From contig NZ_JH165054.1 in assembly GCF_000227295.1 (NCBI RefSeq), positions 1,610,550 through 1,674,549 of the forward strand: a DNA stretch of 64,000 bases. The letters run 5' to 3'. This DNA comes from Cutibacterium avidum ATCC 25577. Lineage in GTDB: Bacteria; Actinomycetota; Actinomycetes; Propionibacteriales; Propionibacteriaceae. The notes under the pieces are model-generated. The model was not told the DNA's origin, ran no database searches, and saw only the letters and a list, made by a program, of their open reading frames with translations. Positions 35,258-43,847 of this stretch are shown piece after piece (positions within the stretch are counted from its first letter, which is position 1; every line of letters starts with the position of its first letter). The position numbers and the translations under genes are program-made.

Positions 35258-36874
35258 GTGACATCGAGAACCGAGGTCGCCGAGCTCGTCGAGACGACGC
35301 GACCGGCAGGCCCGAAACGCCGTATTGGTGTGGTAGCGGCGGTCGCCACCCTGGGCTCACTGCTCTTCGGCTATGACACCGGGGTCATCTCTGGCGCTCT
35401 ACCCTTCATGTACCTGCCACATGGTGCTGGTGGTTTGGCTCTGACGGTGGGCCATGAAGGTGCCATCGGAGGGACGCTCACCCTTGGTGCGGCCTTCGGC
35501 GGGCTCATCGGCGGCATGATGAGCGATCGCTGGGGACGCCGTCATAACCTGCTGACCCTCGCTGTCCTGTTCATCATTGGTGCTCTCGGCACGGCCGTGG
35601 CTCCCAGCATCTGGGTGATGTACCCCTTCCGGGTGGTGCTCGGCTTTGCCGTTGGCGCGGCCTCGGCAACGGTGCCGGTCTATCTGTCGGAGACCTCTCC
35701 GAAGCGGATGCGTGGCCGCATCGTCGCTCTTGACCAGTTCATGATCGTCTTCGGTCAGCTGCTGGCCTTCTCCGTCAATGCCGCCATTTCTGCGGCACAT
35801 GGCGGCCCGACCCTGACGGTGACGGCGGATCCGTCCGGTCGGCTCGCTCCCGGAACCTATTCCTGGGACAAGTTGCAGGCCATGGCGACGTCCCATGGCG
35901 GAACGATGAGTGACGAAGCTTTCCACGCCTTCGTCATGCAGCTGTCGGTGTCCGCCGGATCTGGTGGAGCCTGGCGGTGGATGCTCGTGGTGTGCACCCT
36001 GCCGGCTGTCGCCTTGTGGATCGGTATGCGGAGGATGCCTGAGTCGGCGCGCTGGCACTTGAGCCACGGTCGGCTGCAGGAGGCGATTGCATGTCTGAAA
36101 CAGGTGCGCGTCGAAGGGGCTGACGAGCCGATCGTCGACGAGGTCACCGAGATGGTCGAGCTCAACGGTGAGGGCGGCAGACTTACTCATCGCCAGCAGT
36201 GGGCCGTCGTCATGGAGTCGCGGTGGACGCGTCGTCTTCTGCTCGTCGGAATATTCCTTGCCGCGGTCAACCAGACCACAGGTGTCAACACCGTCATGTA
36301 CTACGCGCCGAAGGTGCTGGAATTCGCAGGGATGAGCACCCAGGCCTCGATCATTGCCCAGGTGGCCAACGGCGTCATGTCCGTCATCGGCGCCGGTGCT
36401 GGCCTGTGGCTCATCGAGAGGTTCGATCGTCGGCACCTTCTGATCTTCGACGTCACCGCTGTCGGTGTCTGTCTGCTCGGGATTGCCGCCACCTTCGGAT
36501 TCGCCATTGCTCCGCATGTGGGCAAGGGTGTGCCGGCATGGGCGCCCATCCTCGTGCTCGTCCTCATGAGCATCTTCATGCTCATCGTCCAGTCCACCAA
36601 CGGCACGGTGGTGTGGACCATGCTCGGTGAAATGTTCCCGACCCGGATGCGCGGAGCCATGAACGGTGCCGCGGTGTTCTGCGGATGGCTGGCGAACGCG
36701 ACGATCACCTGGACGTTCCCGGCCATGCTGGCAGGGCTTGGTGGTGCCGGAACCTACCTCACCTACGGCATTGTCAACCTCGTTATCGCGCTCATCCTGG
36801 TCAAGGTGATGCCCGAGACGAGGGGACGCTCCCTGGAGGAGATCGAGGTCGAGATGAAGCGGTGGTACGCCTGA
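35258..36874 (+). CDS. Sugar porter family MFS transporter
   Basis: A 538-residue transporter with 12 predicted helices and the sugar-porter signatures: FGYDTGVISGALPF in helix 1, DRWGRR in loop 2-3, PVYLSETSP(K)RMRG after helix 4, QTTGVNTVMYYAPK in helix 7 and a C-terminal PETRGRSLEE. Likely substrate is a hexose or myo-inositol by proton symport; the exact sugar cannot be read. An unusual insert of about 60 residues (TADPSGRLAPGTYSWDKL and beyond) lies between helices 5 and 6. GTG 35258 has aggag at the right distance; TTG 35252 does not. Confidence 0.9.
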   Translation: MTSRTEVAELVETTRPAGPKRRIGVVAAVATLGSLLFGYDTGVISGALPFMYLPHGAGGLALTVGHEGAIGGTLTLGAAFGGLIGGMMSDRWGRRHNLLTLAVLFIIGALGTAVAPSIWVMYPFRVVLGFAVGAASATVPVYLSETSPKRMRGRIVALDQFMIVFGQLLAFSVNAAISAAHGGPTLTVTADPSGRLAPGTYSWDKLQAMATSHGGTMSDEAFHAFVMQLSVSAGSGGAWRWMLVVCTLPAVALWIGMRRMPESARWHLSHGRLQEAIACLKQVRVEGADEPIVDEVTEMVELNGEGGRLTHRQQWAVVMESRWTRRLLLVGIFLAAVNQTTGVNTVMYYAPKVLEFAGMSTQASIIAQVANGVMSVIGAGAGLWLIERFDRRHLLIFDVTAVGVCLLGIAATFGFAIAPHVGKGVPAWAPILVLVLMSIFMLIVQSTNGTVVWTMLGEMFPTRMRGAMNGAAVFCGWLANATITWTFPAMLAGLGGAGTYLTYGIVNLVIALILVKVMPETRGRSLEEIEVEMKRWYA

Positions 36875-36877
36875 GGG

Positions 36878-36950
36878 CGGCCCCGATAGGATTCGAACCT
36901 ACGACACATGGTTTAGGAAACCACTGCTCTATCCCCTGAGCTACGGGGCC
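36878..36950 (-). tRNA. tRNA-Arg (CCT)
   Basis: On the minus strand the cloverleaf starts GGCCCCG, has a D arm TAGCTCAGGGGATAGAGC, an anticodon loop TTCCTAA with anticodon CCT (36915-36917), T-loop TTCGAAT and the matching CGGGGCC. CCA is not encoded. It would read AGG arginine codons. Confidence 0.94.
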
Positions 36951-36999
36951 CTGCCCACGAAGGGCCACACCAGCCTAGTCCGGTGTGGTGGGCAGGGCC
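36947..36999. repeat. Nested inverted repeat next to tRNA-Arg 5' end
   Basis: Outer arms ggccctgccca (36947-36957) and tgggcagggcc (36989-36999) are a perfect 11-bp match. Inside them ccacacc (36965-36971) pairs with ggtgtgg (36982-36988). No T-run follows on either strand. The left arm takes in the first four bases of the tRNA, so it can act at the start of its transcript, or as an intrinsic terminator without a T tail for neighbouring transcription. Confidence 0.6.
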
Positions 37000-37115
37000 A
37001 ACCCCGCCTTCCAGGTGGACTGGGATGTCCTGTCAACTTCGTGGGCCACGCAGGTGGGCCTCGCTACACTCGGTCATCAACACCTGACCGCCAACCACCT
37101 GCGATGGGAGTGGGG

Positions 37116-39707
37116 ATGACCCAGCCCAGGTCTGAGCGTCTCGACGTCCTCTTCATCGGTGCTCATCCTGACGACGAGTCCGGTTTGCTCGCTGCTTTCG
37201 GACGGTGGCGTCACGAGTGCGGAGTGAAGGTGGGCGTCGTGTCCATCACCCGTGGTGAGGGTGGCGGCAATGCCGTTGGCAGCGAGGACGGTCCGCTGTT
37301 GGGTCTGCTGCGGGAGAGGGAGGAACGTAGCGCCCTGTCCCTGGTGGGCGTCGAGAGGTTCTTCTACCTCGACAAGGTCGACTTCTACTACACCGTTTCG
37401 GCGCCCCTCACGGCTCGGGTGTGGGGACGTCTCGACACCCTCTCTCGGCTTGTCAGGGTGGTCAGGGCGACCCAGCCGTCGGTCATCATCACCATGAATC
37501 CAGCCCCGATGCCGGGACAACACGGCAACCATCAGATGGCCGGTCGGCTGGCCGTCGAGGCTTATCTGGCAGCGGCTGATCCCACCTTCGCGCCCGACCA
37601 GGTCGAGGTCGAAGGACTTCAGCCGTGGCAGGTGCCACGGCTCCTCCTGGACTCCTTCGGCGGGGAGCGCCCCACTGGTCCGGACGCAGCCCTGGTGCCT
37701 GAACAGGCTGATGCCAGCACCGTTTACGCGCTGTGGGAAGGGGCCACTGACGATGCCGGTGTGACCTGGGCCCACCATCAGCGTCAGGCTCAGCGGAGAT
37801 TCATCTCCCAGGGCTGGGCATGTCTGGGAGATGTTCCCACCCAGCCCCATCTCATCGGTTCAACCTTCCTCAGCCAGGTGGCATCCCGGGTCCCCCACCC
37901 TCAGATGGGGACCCCGGAAGCATCTCGCGTCGACGCCGTGCTCGCCGGTGCAGCAGTGCGGCAGGATGGCGGGTTGCCGCTGGGAACGACGGTTGACCTG
38001 GACCTTTCCGCGACGGCCACGGCCGGGCAGGTACTCAATGGTCGTCTTTCCCTTTCCGGTGATCTGTCCGGAGTGACCCTCGAGTCCGTCGCACCCGAGG
38101 GTTGGCAGGTGGAGATCGGAGAGATCGATGAGGTTTCCCCCGAGTCGTCGTTCACCACCGCGGTGAGGGTGACGATTCCGACGAATGCGTTTGAGGGGCC
38201 AGCTCGGGTCGGGCTGCGGATCCGTGCCGATCAGGGAGTGGGATACACCGACACGCGAGTCGTCGTCCTGCCAGCAGTGAGTGCCCACCAGGATTTCCTG
38301 CCCCAGGTCAGCCAGTATAAACAGTGGGTTGACTCAATCGGGATGCCTCAGCTTTCAGGGCTGGTCAGGTCGGTCGTGACGCTGGGATCAGGGTTGACGA
38401 GGCGGCTGGGGTTGGTCGTCACCAATCACAGCGACCGGGAGCAGTCCGGCGACCTCATCCTGGACCTTCCTGAAGGGTTCGATGTTGCCTGCAGCCGCAT
38501 CAGCTACGGTCCGTTGCCGCCGGGAGAGGCCTGCCGGGTCGAGGTGGAGCTGACGAACACCGACTCCACCCTGGAGACCGGCAAATATGGCGGCAACTAC
38601 GAGTACACCCTGACGGTGACGTCGCAGGACGGTCAGTGGTCCACTCCGCAGTGGATCGAGCTGGTGCCGTCCACCCGTGTTCCCCATGCTCCACGTCCTC
38701 CCAAACTCGATGGTGCCTTCGACTCCGAGGTCTTTACAGGCGAGCCCATGGACATCTCCCGGGTCTGGGAAGGCGACGAGTGTGCGGCCATGCGTGACGT
38801 CTCCGGGAAGGTCTGGATGGCCTGGTACGACGACTACCTCTACGTCGATGCGTCCGTTCATGACCCCAAGCGGGGATCGGTGTTGGCCAGCGCCGACTGC
38901 AAGGGCCATTGGCGTACGGATTCCCTGGAGATCGACATTGATCCGCAGGGGACCTCAGAGAACACCTCGTCCACCTTCAAGGCGGCCGTCATCCCCTTCA
39001 CCTCGGACGTCGGGGCGTGGGCTCTGCGTGACGCCGACCAGCGTCAGGGGCCGGCCTGGCAGACCGCTCCCGGCATGAGATGGACGGCTCGACCGATTCC
39101 GGACGGCAGCCACATCCAGGTGGCCATTCCGATGTCAATCCTGCCCTCACCCATCGACCCCAACCACATCGGGGTGAATATCCTCTATTACGACACCGAC
39201 TCCGACCAGACTGCCAAGAGTCGCATTGGTTGGTCGGTGTGGGGAGGGGTACAGGGAGACCCCTATCGCTGGGGAGTTGCGGTCCTCGACGATCATCCCG
39301 GCCAGGGTCGGGACTGGCCGGTCGACGATCCCCTCATGCCACTGGACGCCCTCAATTCAGCGGATTCCCCGCAATCCATCGAGCAGGCCATGACGACAGG
39401 GATCGGATTGTCCGGGCTGGCACGTCTGGACTCGCGCCGGGCCGGGGAAGTCATCTCCGCGAGCTGGGTGGGGGACGCGGTTTCCGTCGGCCTACACGGT
39501 TGGGTCGGGGGAGTCGTCCATGTCCTGCTGGTGGACCGACGCTCCCGCACCATCACCTCCAGCGTGGCAACGGTGGACGAACCTGGTCAAGTGACCTTGA
39601 CCCTGTCCCCGGAGCGTCGCCCTGGGGGCCGGGTTCGCGTTCTGGTTGCGTGGCTCACCAGTGACGGGGTGGCATGCTCCACCGTGCCGGTAGACCCTCC
39701 TCGATAG
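37116..39707 (+). CDS. Multidomain PIG-L family deacetylase with NEW3- and CBM9-like domains
   Basis: An 863-residue protein. Residues 1 to about 270 form a PIG-L/LmbE deacetylase with the metal motif AHPDDE at 16-21 and the later HxxH (GQHGNHQ near 136). Residues about 440-540 resemble a NEW3 (alpha-galactosidase-associated) beta domain (TLGSGLTRRLGLVVTN, YEYTLTVTS). Residues about 565-770 resemble a CBM9/DOMON-like carbohydrate-binding domain (PPKLDGAFDS, VWMAWYDDYLYVDASVHD). Such domains usually act outside the cell, yet no signal peptide is present; the ATG at 37116 has gggag upstream. Substrate is probably an N-acetyl sugar derivative. The final 90 residues form another beta-rich region. 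Confidence 0.78.
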   Translation: MTQPRSERLDVLFIGAHPDDESGLLAAFGRWRHECGVKVGVVSITRGEGGGNAVGSEDGPLLGLLREREERSALSLVGVERFFYLDKVDFYYTVSAPLTARVWGRLDTLSRLVRVVRATQPSVIITMNPAPMPGQHGNHQMAGRLAVEAYLAAADPTFAPDQVEVEGLQPWQVPRLLLDSFGGERPTGPDAALVPEQADASTVYALWEGATDDAGVTWAHHQRQAQRRFISQGWACLGDVPTQPHLIGSTFLSQVASRVPHPQMGTPEASRVDAVLAGAAVRQDGGLPLGTTVDLDLSATATAGQVLNGRLSLSGDLSGVTLESVAPEGWQVEIGEIDEVSPESSFTTAVRVTIPTNAFEGPARVGLRIRADQGVGYTDTRVVVLPAVSAHQDFLPQVSQYKQWVDSIGMPQLSGLVRSVVTLGSGLTRRLGLVVTNHSDREQSGDLILDLPEGFDVACSRISYGPLPPGEACRVEVELTNTDSTLETGKYGGNYEYTLTVTSQDGQWSTPQWIELVPSTRVPHAPRPPKLDGAFDSEVFTGEPMDISRVWEGDECAAMRDVSGKVWMAWYDDYLYVDASVHDPKRGSVLASADCKGHWRTDSLEIDIDPQGTSENTSSTFKAAVIPFTSDVGAWALRDADQRQGPAWQTAPGMRWTARPIPDGSHIQVAIPMSILPSPIDPNHIGVNILYYDTDSDQTAKSRIGWSVWGGVQGDPYRWGVAVLDDHPGQGRDWPVDDPLMPLDALNSADSPQSIEQAMTTGIGLSGLARLDSRRAGEVISASWVGDAVSVGLHGWVGGVVHVLLVDRRSRTITSSVATVDEPGQVTLTLSPERRPGGRVRVLVAWLTSDGVACSTVPVDPPR

Positions 39708-39742
39708 ACTGGAAACGTCCGTCTACCAGCAGGGGAGCAAGG

Positions 39743-41137
39743 ATGAGCGAAGAAGGACTTGAAGCTGCACGCCAGAAGATGACCGAGGCAGGTGTCGATC
39801 CCGTCGCCATCAATGTCTTCACCTCCTACTACCACCAGCTCGAGACCGGTGTCACCGGACTCATCCGCGAGGACACCATCTCCCCGCTGATCGATCCGCC
39901 GATGCTCGACGACGTCGAGCTCAGCGAGGAACAGGCTGCTGATGCCCTCGACAAGACCGTCATCATCAAACTCAACGGCGGGCTCGGAACCTCAATGGGG
40001 CTCGATCGCGCCAAGTCGCTGCTGGAGGTGCGTGACGGCAAGTCATTCCTCGACATCATCGCCACCCAGGTGCTGTCGGCCCGCAAGGAGTTCGGCGCCC
40101 GTCTGCCGCTGATGTTCATGAACTCCTTCAACACCCGTGCGGACACCCTCAAGGCCCTCGAGAAGTACCCGGACCTGGCCGTCGAGGGATTGGACCTGGA
40201 CTTCCTGCAGAATCAGGAGCCCAAGCTCGACGCCGAGACTCTCGCCCCGGTCGAGTGGGAGAAGGACCCCTCCTTGGAGTGGTGCCCGCCGGGCCATGGT
40301 GACCTCTACACCGCCCTGCTCGGATCCGGTGTGCTCGACAAGCTCCTGGCGGCCGGGTTCAAGTACGCCTCGGTGTCCAACGGCGACAACCTGGGAGCGG
40401 TCCCCGACGGTCGTCTGGCTGGCTGGTTCGCTGCCTCGGGTGCCCCGTACGCCGCTGAGCTGTGTCGTCGCACCATCAATGACAAGAAGGGTGGACACCT
40501 GGCCGTCCGCAAGTCCGACGGTCAGCTCATCCTGCGCGACACCGCTCAGACCGCCGATGAGGAGATGGAGTACTTCACCGACGAGAACCGTCATCCCTAC
40601 TTCCACACCAACAACCTGTGGTTCGACCTCGAGGCCCTCAAGAAGGTCCTCGACGAGCGTCACGGCGTGATGGGGCTGCAGATCATCCGTAACGAGAAGA
40701 CCGTCGACCCGAAGGATTCCTCCTCGACCCCGGTCATCCAGATCGAGTCGGCCATGGGCGGTGCCATCGAGATTTTCGAGGGCGCCACTTGCATCTGCGT
40801 GGATCGTTCCCGGTTCCTGCCGGTCAAGACGACCAATGAGCTGTTGCTGCTGCGTTCCGACGTCTACGATCTCGACGACTCCGCTCACTTGGTCAAGATG
40901 ACTGACGACACCTGCGCCATTGACCTTGACAAGGAGTTCTACAAGAAGGTCGGTGACTTCACCGACCGCATCCCGGAGCCACCGTCGCTGCGCAGGGCCA
41001 CCTCTCTCACGGTCAAGGGAGACTGGACTTTCGGACCGGGGGTTGTCGTCGAGGGAGATGTCTCTCTCAGCACCGAGAAGCCTCAGACGATCCCTGACGG
41101 CACCGTACTTGCCGGCGAGATTCCCGGTGAGAAGTGA
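39743..41137 (+). CDS. UTP-glucose-1-phosphate uridylyltransferase, UDPGP family
   Basis: A 464-residue enzyme making UDP-glucose. It is of the eukaryote-like UDPGP type (LNGGLGTSMGLDRAKSL, FMNSFNTRADT, PPGHGDLYTAL, SNGDNLGAVPD, FHTNNLWFDL) rather than the short bacterial GalU. The C-terminus has a left-handed helix-like end (VKGDWTFGPGVVVEGDVSL). The ATG at 39743 has aaggatg with gggagcaagg upstream. It supplies UDP-sugars for envelope and trehalose or glycan synthesis. The deacetylase upstream is separated by only 35 nt and the next small gene overlaps by 4 nt. Confidence 0.93.
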   Translation: MSEEGLEAARQKMTEAGVDPVAINVFTSYYHQLETGVTGLIREDTISPLIDPPMLDDVELSEEQAADALDKTVIIKLNGGLGTSMGLDRAKSLLEVRDGKSFLDIIATQVLSARKEFGARLPLMFMNSFNTRADTLKALEKYPDLAVEGLDLDFLQNQEPKLDAETLAPVEWEKDPSLEWCPPGHGDLYTALLGSGVLDKLLAAGFKYASVSNGDNLGAVPDGRLAGWFAASGAPYAAELCRRTINDKKGGHLAVRKSDGQLILRDTAQTADEEMEYFTDENRHPYFHTNNLWFDLEALKKVLDERHGVMGLQIIRNEKTVDPKDSSSTPVIQIESAMGGAIEIFEGATCICVDRSRFLPVKTTNELLLLRSDVYDLDDSAHLVKMTDDTCAIDLDKEFYKKVGDFTDRIPEPPSLRRATSLTVKGDWTFGPGVVVEGDVSLSTEKPQTIPDGTVLAGEIPGEK

Positions 41138-41505
41138 CACCTGATCAGCAGTGTTGGGAGGCGGTGGCCGCAGTCCTCACCGGACAGCGGTTCACCGCCC
41201 CTGACGAGCCCGGTTGGGAGGCAGCCGACCTGGTGGAGTGGCTGATCGGGTTGGGTTGGCCTGCTGGACGACTCGCGCAGCGGCGTGCTGAATGCCAACA
41301 GGCCGGTCGCTCGTGGCCCGATCCGCTTCCCGGCGACCTGTCCACCGGACTTGAGTTCGCCCGCTATGGAGCGGTGCTCGCCCAGGCGCGTCGGATCGCC
41401 GGGCTGGACGGGTTGAGCGCGACAGTGCATCGTGGCGCGGTGGTCATCGGGCCGGACGAGGCTCGTCTGTTGGCCGAACGACCACCACACAGCGTGTTGC
41501 ACTGA
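41134..41505 (+). CDS. Hypothetical protein coupled to the pyrophosphorylase gene
   Basis: A 123-residue protein starting at GTG 41134 that overlaps the upstream stop (GTGA), so the two are translationally coupled. It is acidic at the start, with WEAADLVEWLIGLGWPAGRL and RRAECQQAG segments that look helical, and ends HSVLH. No family recognised, no membrane helix. It could be a small partner of the upstream enzyme, but that is inference. Confidence 0.6.
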   Translation: MTPDQQCWEAVAAVLTGQRFTAPDEPGWEAADLVEWLIGLGWPAGRLAQRRAECQQAGRSWPDPLPGDLSTGLEFARYGAVLAQARRIAGLDGLSATVHRGAVVIGPDEARLLAERPPHSVLH

Positions 41506-41511
41506 GGCAGC

Positions 41512-41880
41512 TCACTGAACCGGACGGGAACGCAGCTCGTCGCGGATCTCGATGAGCAGATCGGCGGTGGTGGGGGCGGCCACCGGCTCCTCCTCGGTGT
41601 GCTTGAGCTTCTTCGTGGCGATCTCCACGGGCTTGATGAGCCCGAAGTAGATGACGAGGGACATCACGAAGAAGGAGATGACGTCGGTGATGAAGGCGCC
41701 GACGTGGACCCCACCGGGTACCCAACCTGAGAAGTTGGGGGTGCCGCCGATCCTGCCGAGCAGATCCATGATCACTGTGGTGAACGACTTGACGACGGTG
41801 GAGAACGCGCCGCCAAGGATGAATGCCACGGCGAGCTCGATGAGGTTGCCGCGCATCAGGAAGTCCTTGAATCCCTTCAC
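41512..41880 (-). CDS. mscL: Large-conductance mechanosensitive channel MscL
   Basis: A 122-residue MscL with the signature N-terminus KGFKDFLMRGNLIELAVAFILGGAF, seen here as KGFKDFLMRGN and AVAFILGGAF, forming TM1, and a second helix FITDVISFFVMSLVIYFGL. The C-terminal part is a short charged helix ending in LLIEIRDEL. It opens under membrane tension to release solutes in osmotic downshock. The start is GTG 41880 with aaaggag upstream. Confidence 0.94.
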   Translation of the reverse strand: MKGFKDFLMRGNLIELAVAFILGGAFSTVVKSFTTVIMDLLGRIGGTPNFSGWVPGGVHVGAFITDVISFFVMSLVIYFGLIKPVEIATKKLKHTEEEPVAAPTTADLLIEIRDELRSRPVQ

Positions 41881-41994
41881 GGGACTCCTTTCGGGTTGTG
41901 GTGTGTGCCCAATGGCCTCGGGCCCGTCGAGAACTATAATGGGACATCAGAAGTGCGGCTAACACCGTTCACGCTGTTTTCGCCGGATGCGAAC

Positions 41995-42666
41995 TCATTC
42001 CACAACCAGTCCCAGGGGCTGTCCTTGGCCTGCCACGGCGATCGCTGCGGCATCGGCCGATCGGGTGGACACCACCACCAATTCCGTGGACGGGGAGCCT
42101 TGCACGAGTCCACCCCCGCTGGTGGGCAGGCTACGGATGATCGCGCCACGGGTCAGGACGTGCGGTGTTCCATCCTCGCCGGGGGAGACGACGGACACCC
42201 GCTGGCCCACCTGCAGCATCCCGACCATCGACGAGTCGACAAGATGGATCCCTACCAAGGCTTTCCCGGATCCGACGCTGGAGCCGGACAACACGGCGGA
42301 CGTCGTCAGAATCGTCCCCTCAGTGATGCGAGCCGATGCCTGGCGGCCCTCCACCTGAGCGAGGGTGGCTGTTTCATGGGGGAGGACGGCAGGATCCACG
42401 CGGACGGTACGTAGGTCAGAGCGTTGAATGGTGCGTCCGCCCTCGATGGGACGGGCGGCAACGATGACCTCTCGTCCGGAGGATGTCGTGGCGATTCCGG
42501 GGGAGGCCACGAGCAGCACCGCCAGTGCGGCGAGAAGGGCTGCCAGGCCGCGTCGATGGCGTGCGACGAGGACATGCAGACGACGTCGCGCGGTGGTCTT
42601 GTGCTTAAGGGTCGATTGTGGTCGGCGAGGGTCTTGGGAGTTCTTCGATGTCAGTCTCACACCCAC
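41995..42666 (-). CDS. SAF-domain protein (CpaB/RcpC-like)
   Basis: A 223-residue protein with a basic N-terminus, one membrane helix (RGLAALLAALAVLLVASPGIA) and a SAF domain from about residue 65 (VIVAARPIEGGRTIQRSDLRTVRV in part: AARPIEGGRTI and SDLRTVRV). The RPIxxGxxI pattern matches the Flp pilus assembly protein CpaB/RcpC. No other pilus genes are near, so a general envelope role is possible. The start is GTG 42666. Confidence 0.7.
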   Translation of the reverse strand: MGVRLTSKNSQDPRRPQSTLKHKTTARRRLHVLVARHRRGLAALLAALAVLLVASPGIATTSSGREVIVAARPIEGGRTIQRSDLRTVRVDPAVLPHETATLAQVEGRQASARITEGTILTTSAVLSGSSVGSGKALVGIHLVDSSMVGMLQVGQRVSVVSPGEDGTPHVLTRGAIIRSLPTSGGGLVQGSPSTELVVVSTRSADAAAIAVAGQGQPLGLVVE

Positions 42667-42754
42667 AGTTATCGTCGGAGGAGACGAAATCGTTCAGTTG
42701 TCCACAGGGCAATTTCTGTCCACAGGCAGTTCACGTCCTGTCCGGACCCTCCAC

Positions 42755-43051
42755 TCAGGACGCGCTGTCAGCAGTCTTCGTCGTCGAGGGGGATGACGAG
42801 GACGGTTCGGACTTCGTCGAGGAGGAATCGGAGGGGGTCGAGATCTCGGCGGTAGCCGCCTTGGAGGCTCCCTTGGTGTGATTGTCGGTGGAGTAGAAGC
42901 CCGACCCCTTGAAGACCACGCCCACTGCGTTGAAGACCTTGCGCAGCTCACCCTCACAGGTGGGGCATTCGGTCAGCGAGGGATCGCTGAACTTCTGCAC
43001 GACCTCGAGGTCATGGCCGCAGTCGTTGCATCGATATTGGTAGGTGGGCAT
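42755..43051 (-). CDS. FmdB-family zinc ribbon protein
   Basis: A 98-residue protein with the FmdB/CxxC regulatory zinc ribbon: MPTYQYRCNDCGHDLEVVQ and ECPTCEGELRKVF, giving two CxxC pairs. The C-terminal 45 residues are a low-complexity Ser/Thr/Lys tail. The ATG is preceded by gaggagacc. In actinobacteria this gene is often next to 5-formyltetrahydrofolate cyclo-ligase, as here. Function unknown. Confidence 0.85.
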   Translation of the reverse strand: MPTYQYRCNDCGHDLEVVQKFSDPSLTECPTCEGELRKVFNAVGVVFKGSGFYSTDNHTKGASKAATAEISTPSDSSSTKSEPSSSSPSTTKTADSAS

Positions 43052-43134
43052 GGTCTCCTCGTTCCGGCCCGATCGGTGTCAGGCGCCTGTCGAATGATAG
43101 GCGTACTGCCGGGTACCAAGAAATTCCGCGTCAT

Positions 43135-43776
43135 TCACTGACCCAGGAGGTGTAGGCCAGTGGGAGTGAGAGCAGCGGTGACCGGCTCGTCCCATGGATC
43201 ATGGGGAACCTCGTCGACGATCTCGTCGTCATTGACGACCGCCCACACCGGAACCCCAGGGGCTCGCTGGGTGAGGACGCGGTCGTACCAGCCGCCTCCC
43301 ACGCCAACCCGGTACCCCGCCCGGTCGACCAGCAAGGCTGAACACAGCACGACCTCGGCCACGGTGATGGCCGAGGCTGGCAGCACAGGAGCGATCGGCT
43401 CGGGGATCTGCCACAGACCGGTACGTACGTTCTTGCCGTCGTACCACGCCCACGCCGGTTCGTGCAGGGAGTGGCCGTGGCCGTCCGTCAGGACCGGAGC
43501 AAGAACCTGTTTTCCCATCATGACGAGGGTGTCTGCCAGTCCTACAGTGTCCGGTTCGTCCCCGCGAGACAGGTAGAGGGCGACCTTGTGGGCCCACAGC
43601 AGCCGACTCATGGCGTGCTCGGTGCGTCGGTCGTCCCTGCTCATTCGGGTCCGATGGTCCACGGCTGCCCGGCGGTCATGGCAGCCACGTCGGAGCTCCT
43701 CCTTGCCGAGCCGAGGATCAGACTTGCCGAGCCGAGGACCAGAGAGGTCCTCATCGGCGAGGCTGTGGTGCATCAT
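43135..43776 (-). CDS. 5-formyltetrahydrofolate cyclo-ligase
   Basis: A 213-residue ATP-dependent enzyme that recycles 5-formyl-THF to 5,10-methenyl-THF. Key motifs: KEELRR with the N-terminal lysine, WAHKVALYLSRGDEPDT, and the ATP-site GVGGGWYDRVL. Near its start lies an in-frame tandem 21-bp duplication encoding PRLGKSD then PRLGKEE. The start is uncertain: ATG 43776 or 43773, with gaggggg just upstream. It is divergent from the moeA-like gene (71 nt between starts). Confidence 0.87.
   Translation of the reverse strand: MMHHSLADEDLSGPRLGKSDPRLGKEELRRGCHDRRAAVDHRTRMSRDDRRTEHAMSRLLWAHKVALYLSRGDEPDTVGLADTLVMMGKQVLAPVLTDGHGHSLHEPAWAWYDGKNVRTGLWQIPEPIAPVLPASAITVAEVVLCSALLVDRAGYRVGVGGGWYDRVLTQRAPGVPVWAVVNDDEIVDEVPHDPWDEPVTAALTPTGLHLLGQ
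43702..43743 (-). repeat. 21-bp in-frame tandem duplication in the 5-FCL gene
   Basis: cttgccgagccgaggatcaga (43702-43722) is followed immediately by cttgccgagccgaggaccaga (43723-43743), differing at one base. Because 21 is a multiple of three, it adds seven residues near the N-terminus without shifting the frame. Confidence 0.85.
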
Positions 43777-43847
43777 CACCCCCCTCATGGTACGCCCTGG
43801 CCGAGTCGCTGTCGGCCAGACAGCGCAATGACCTCTAGGGTGATGCC

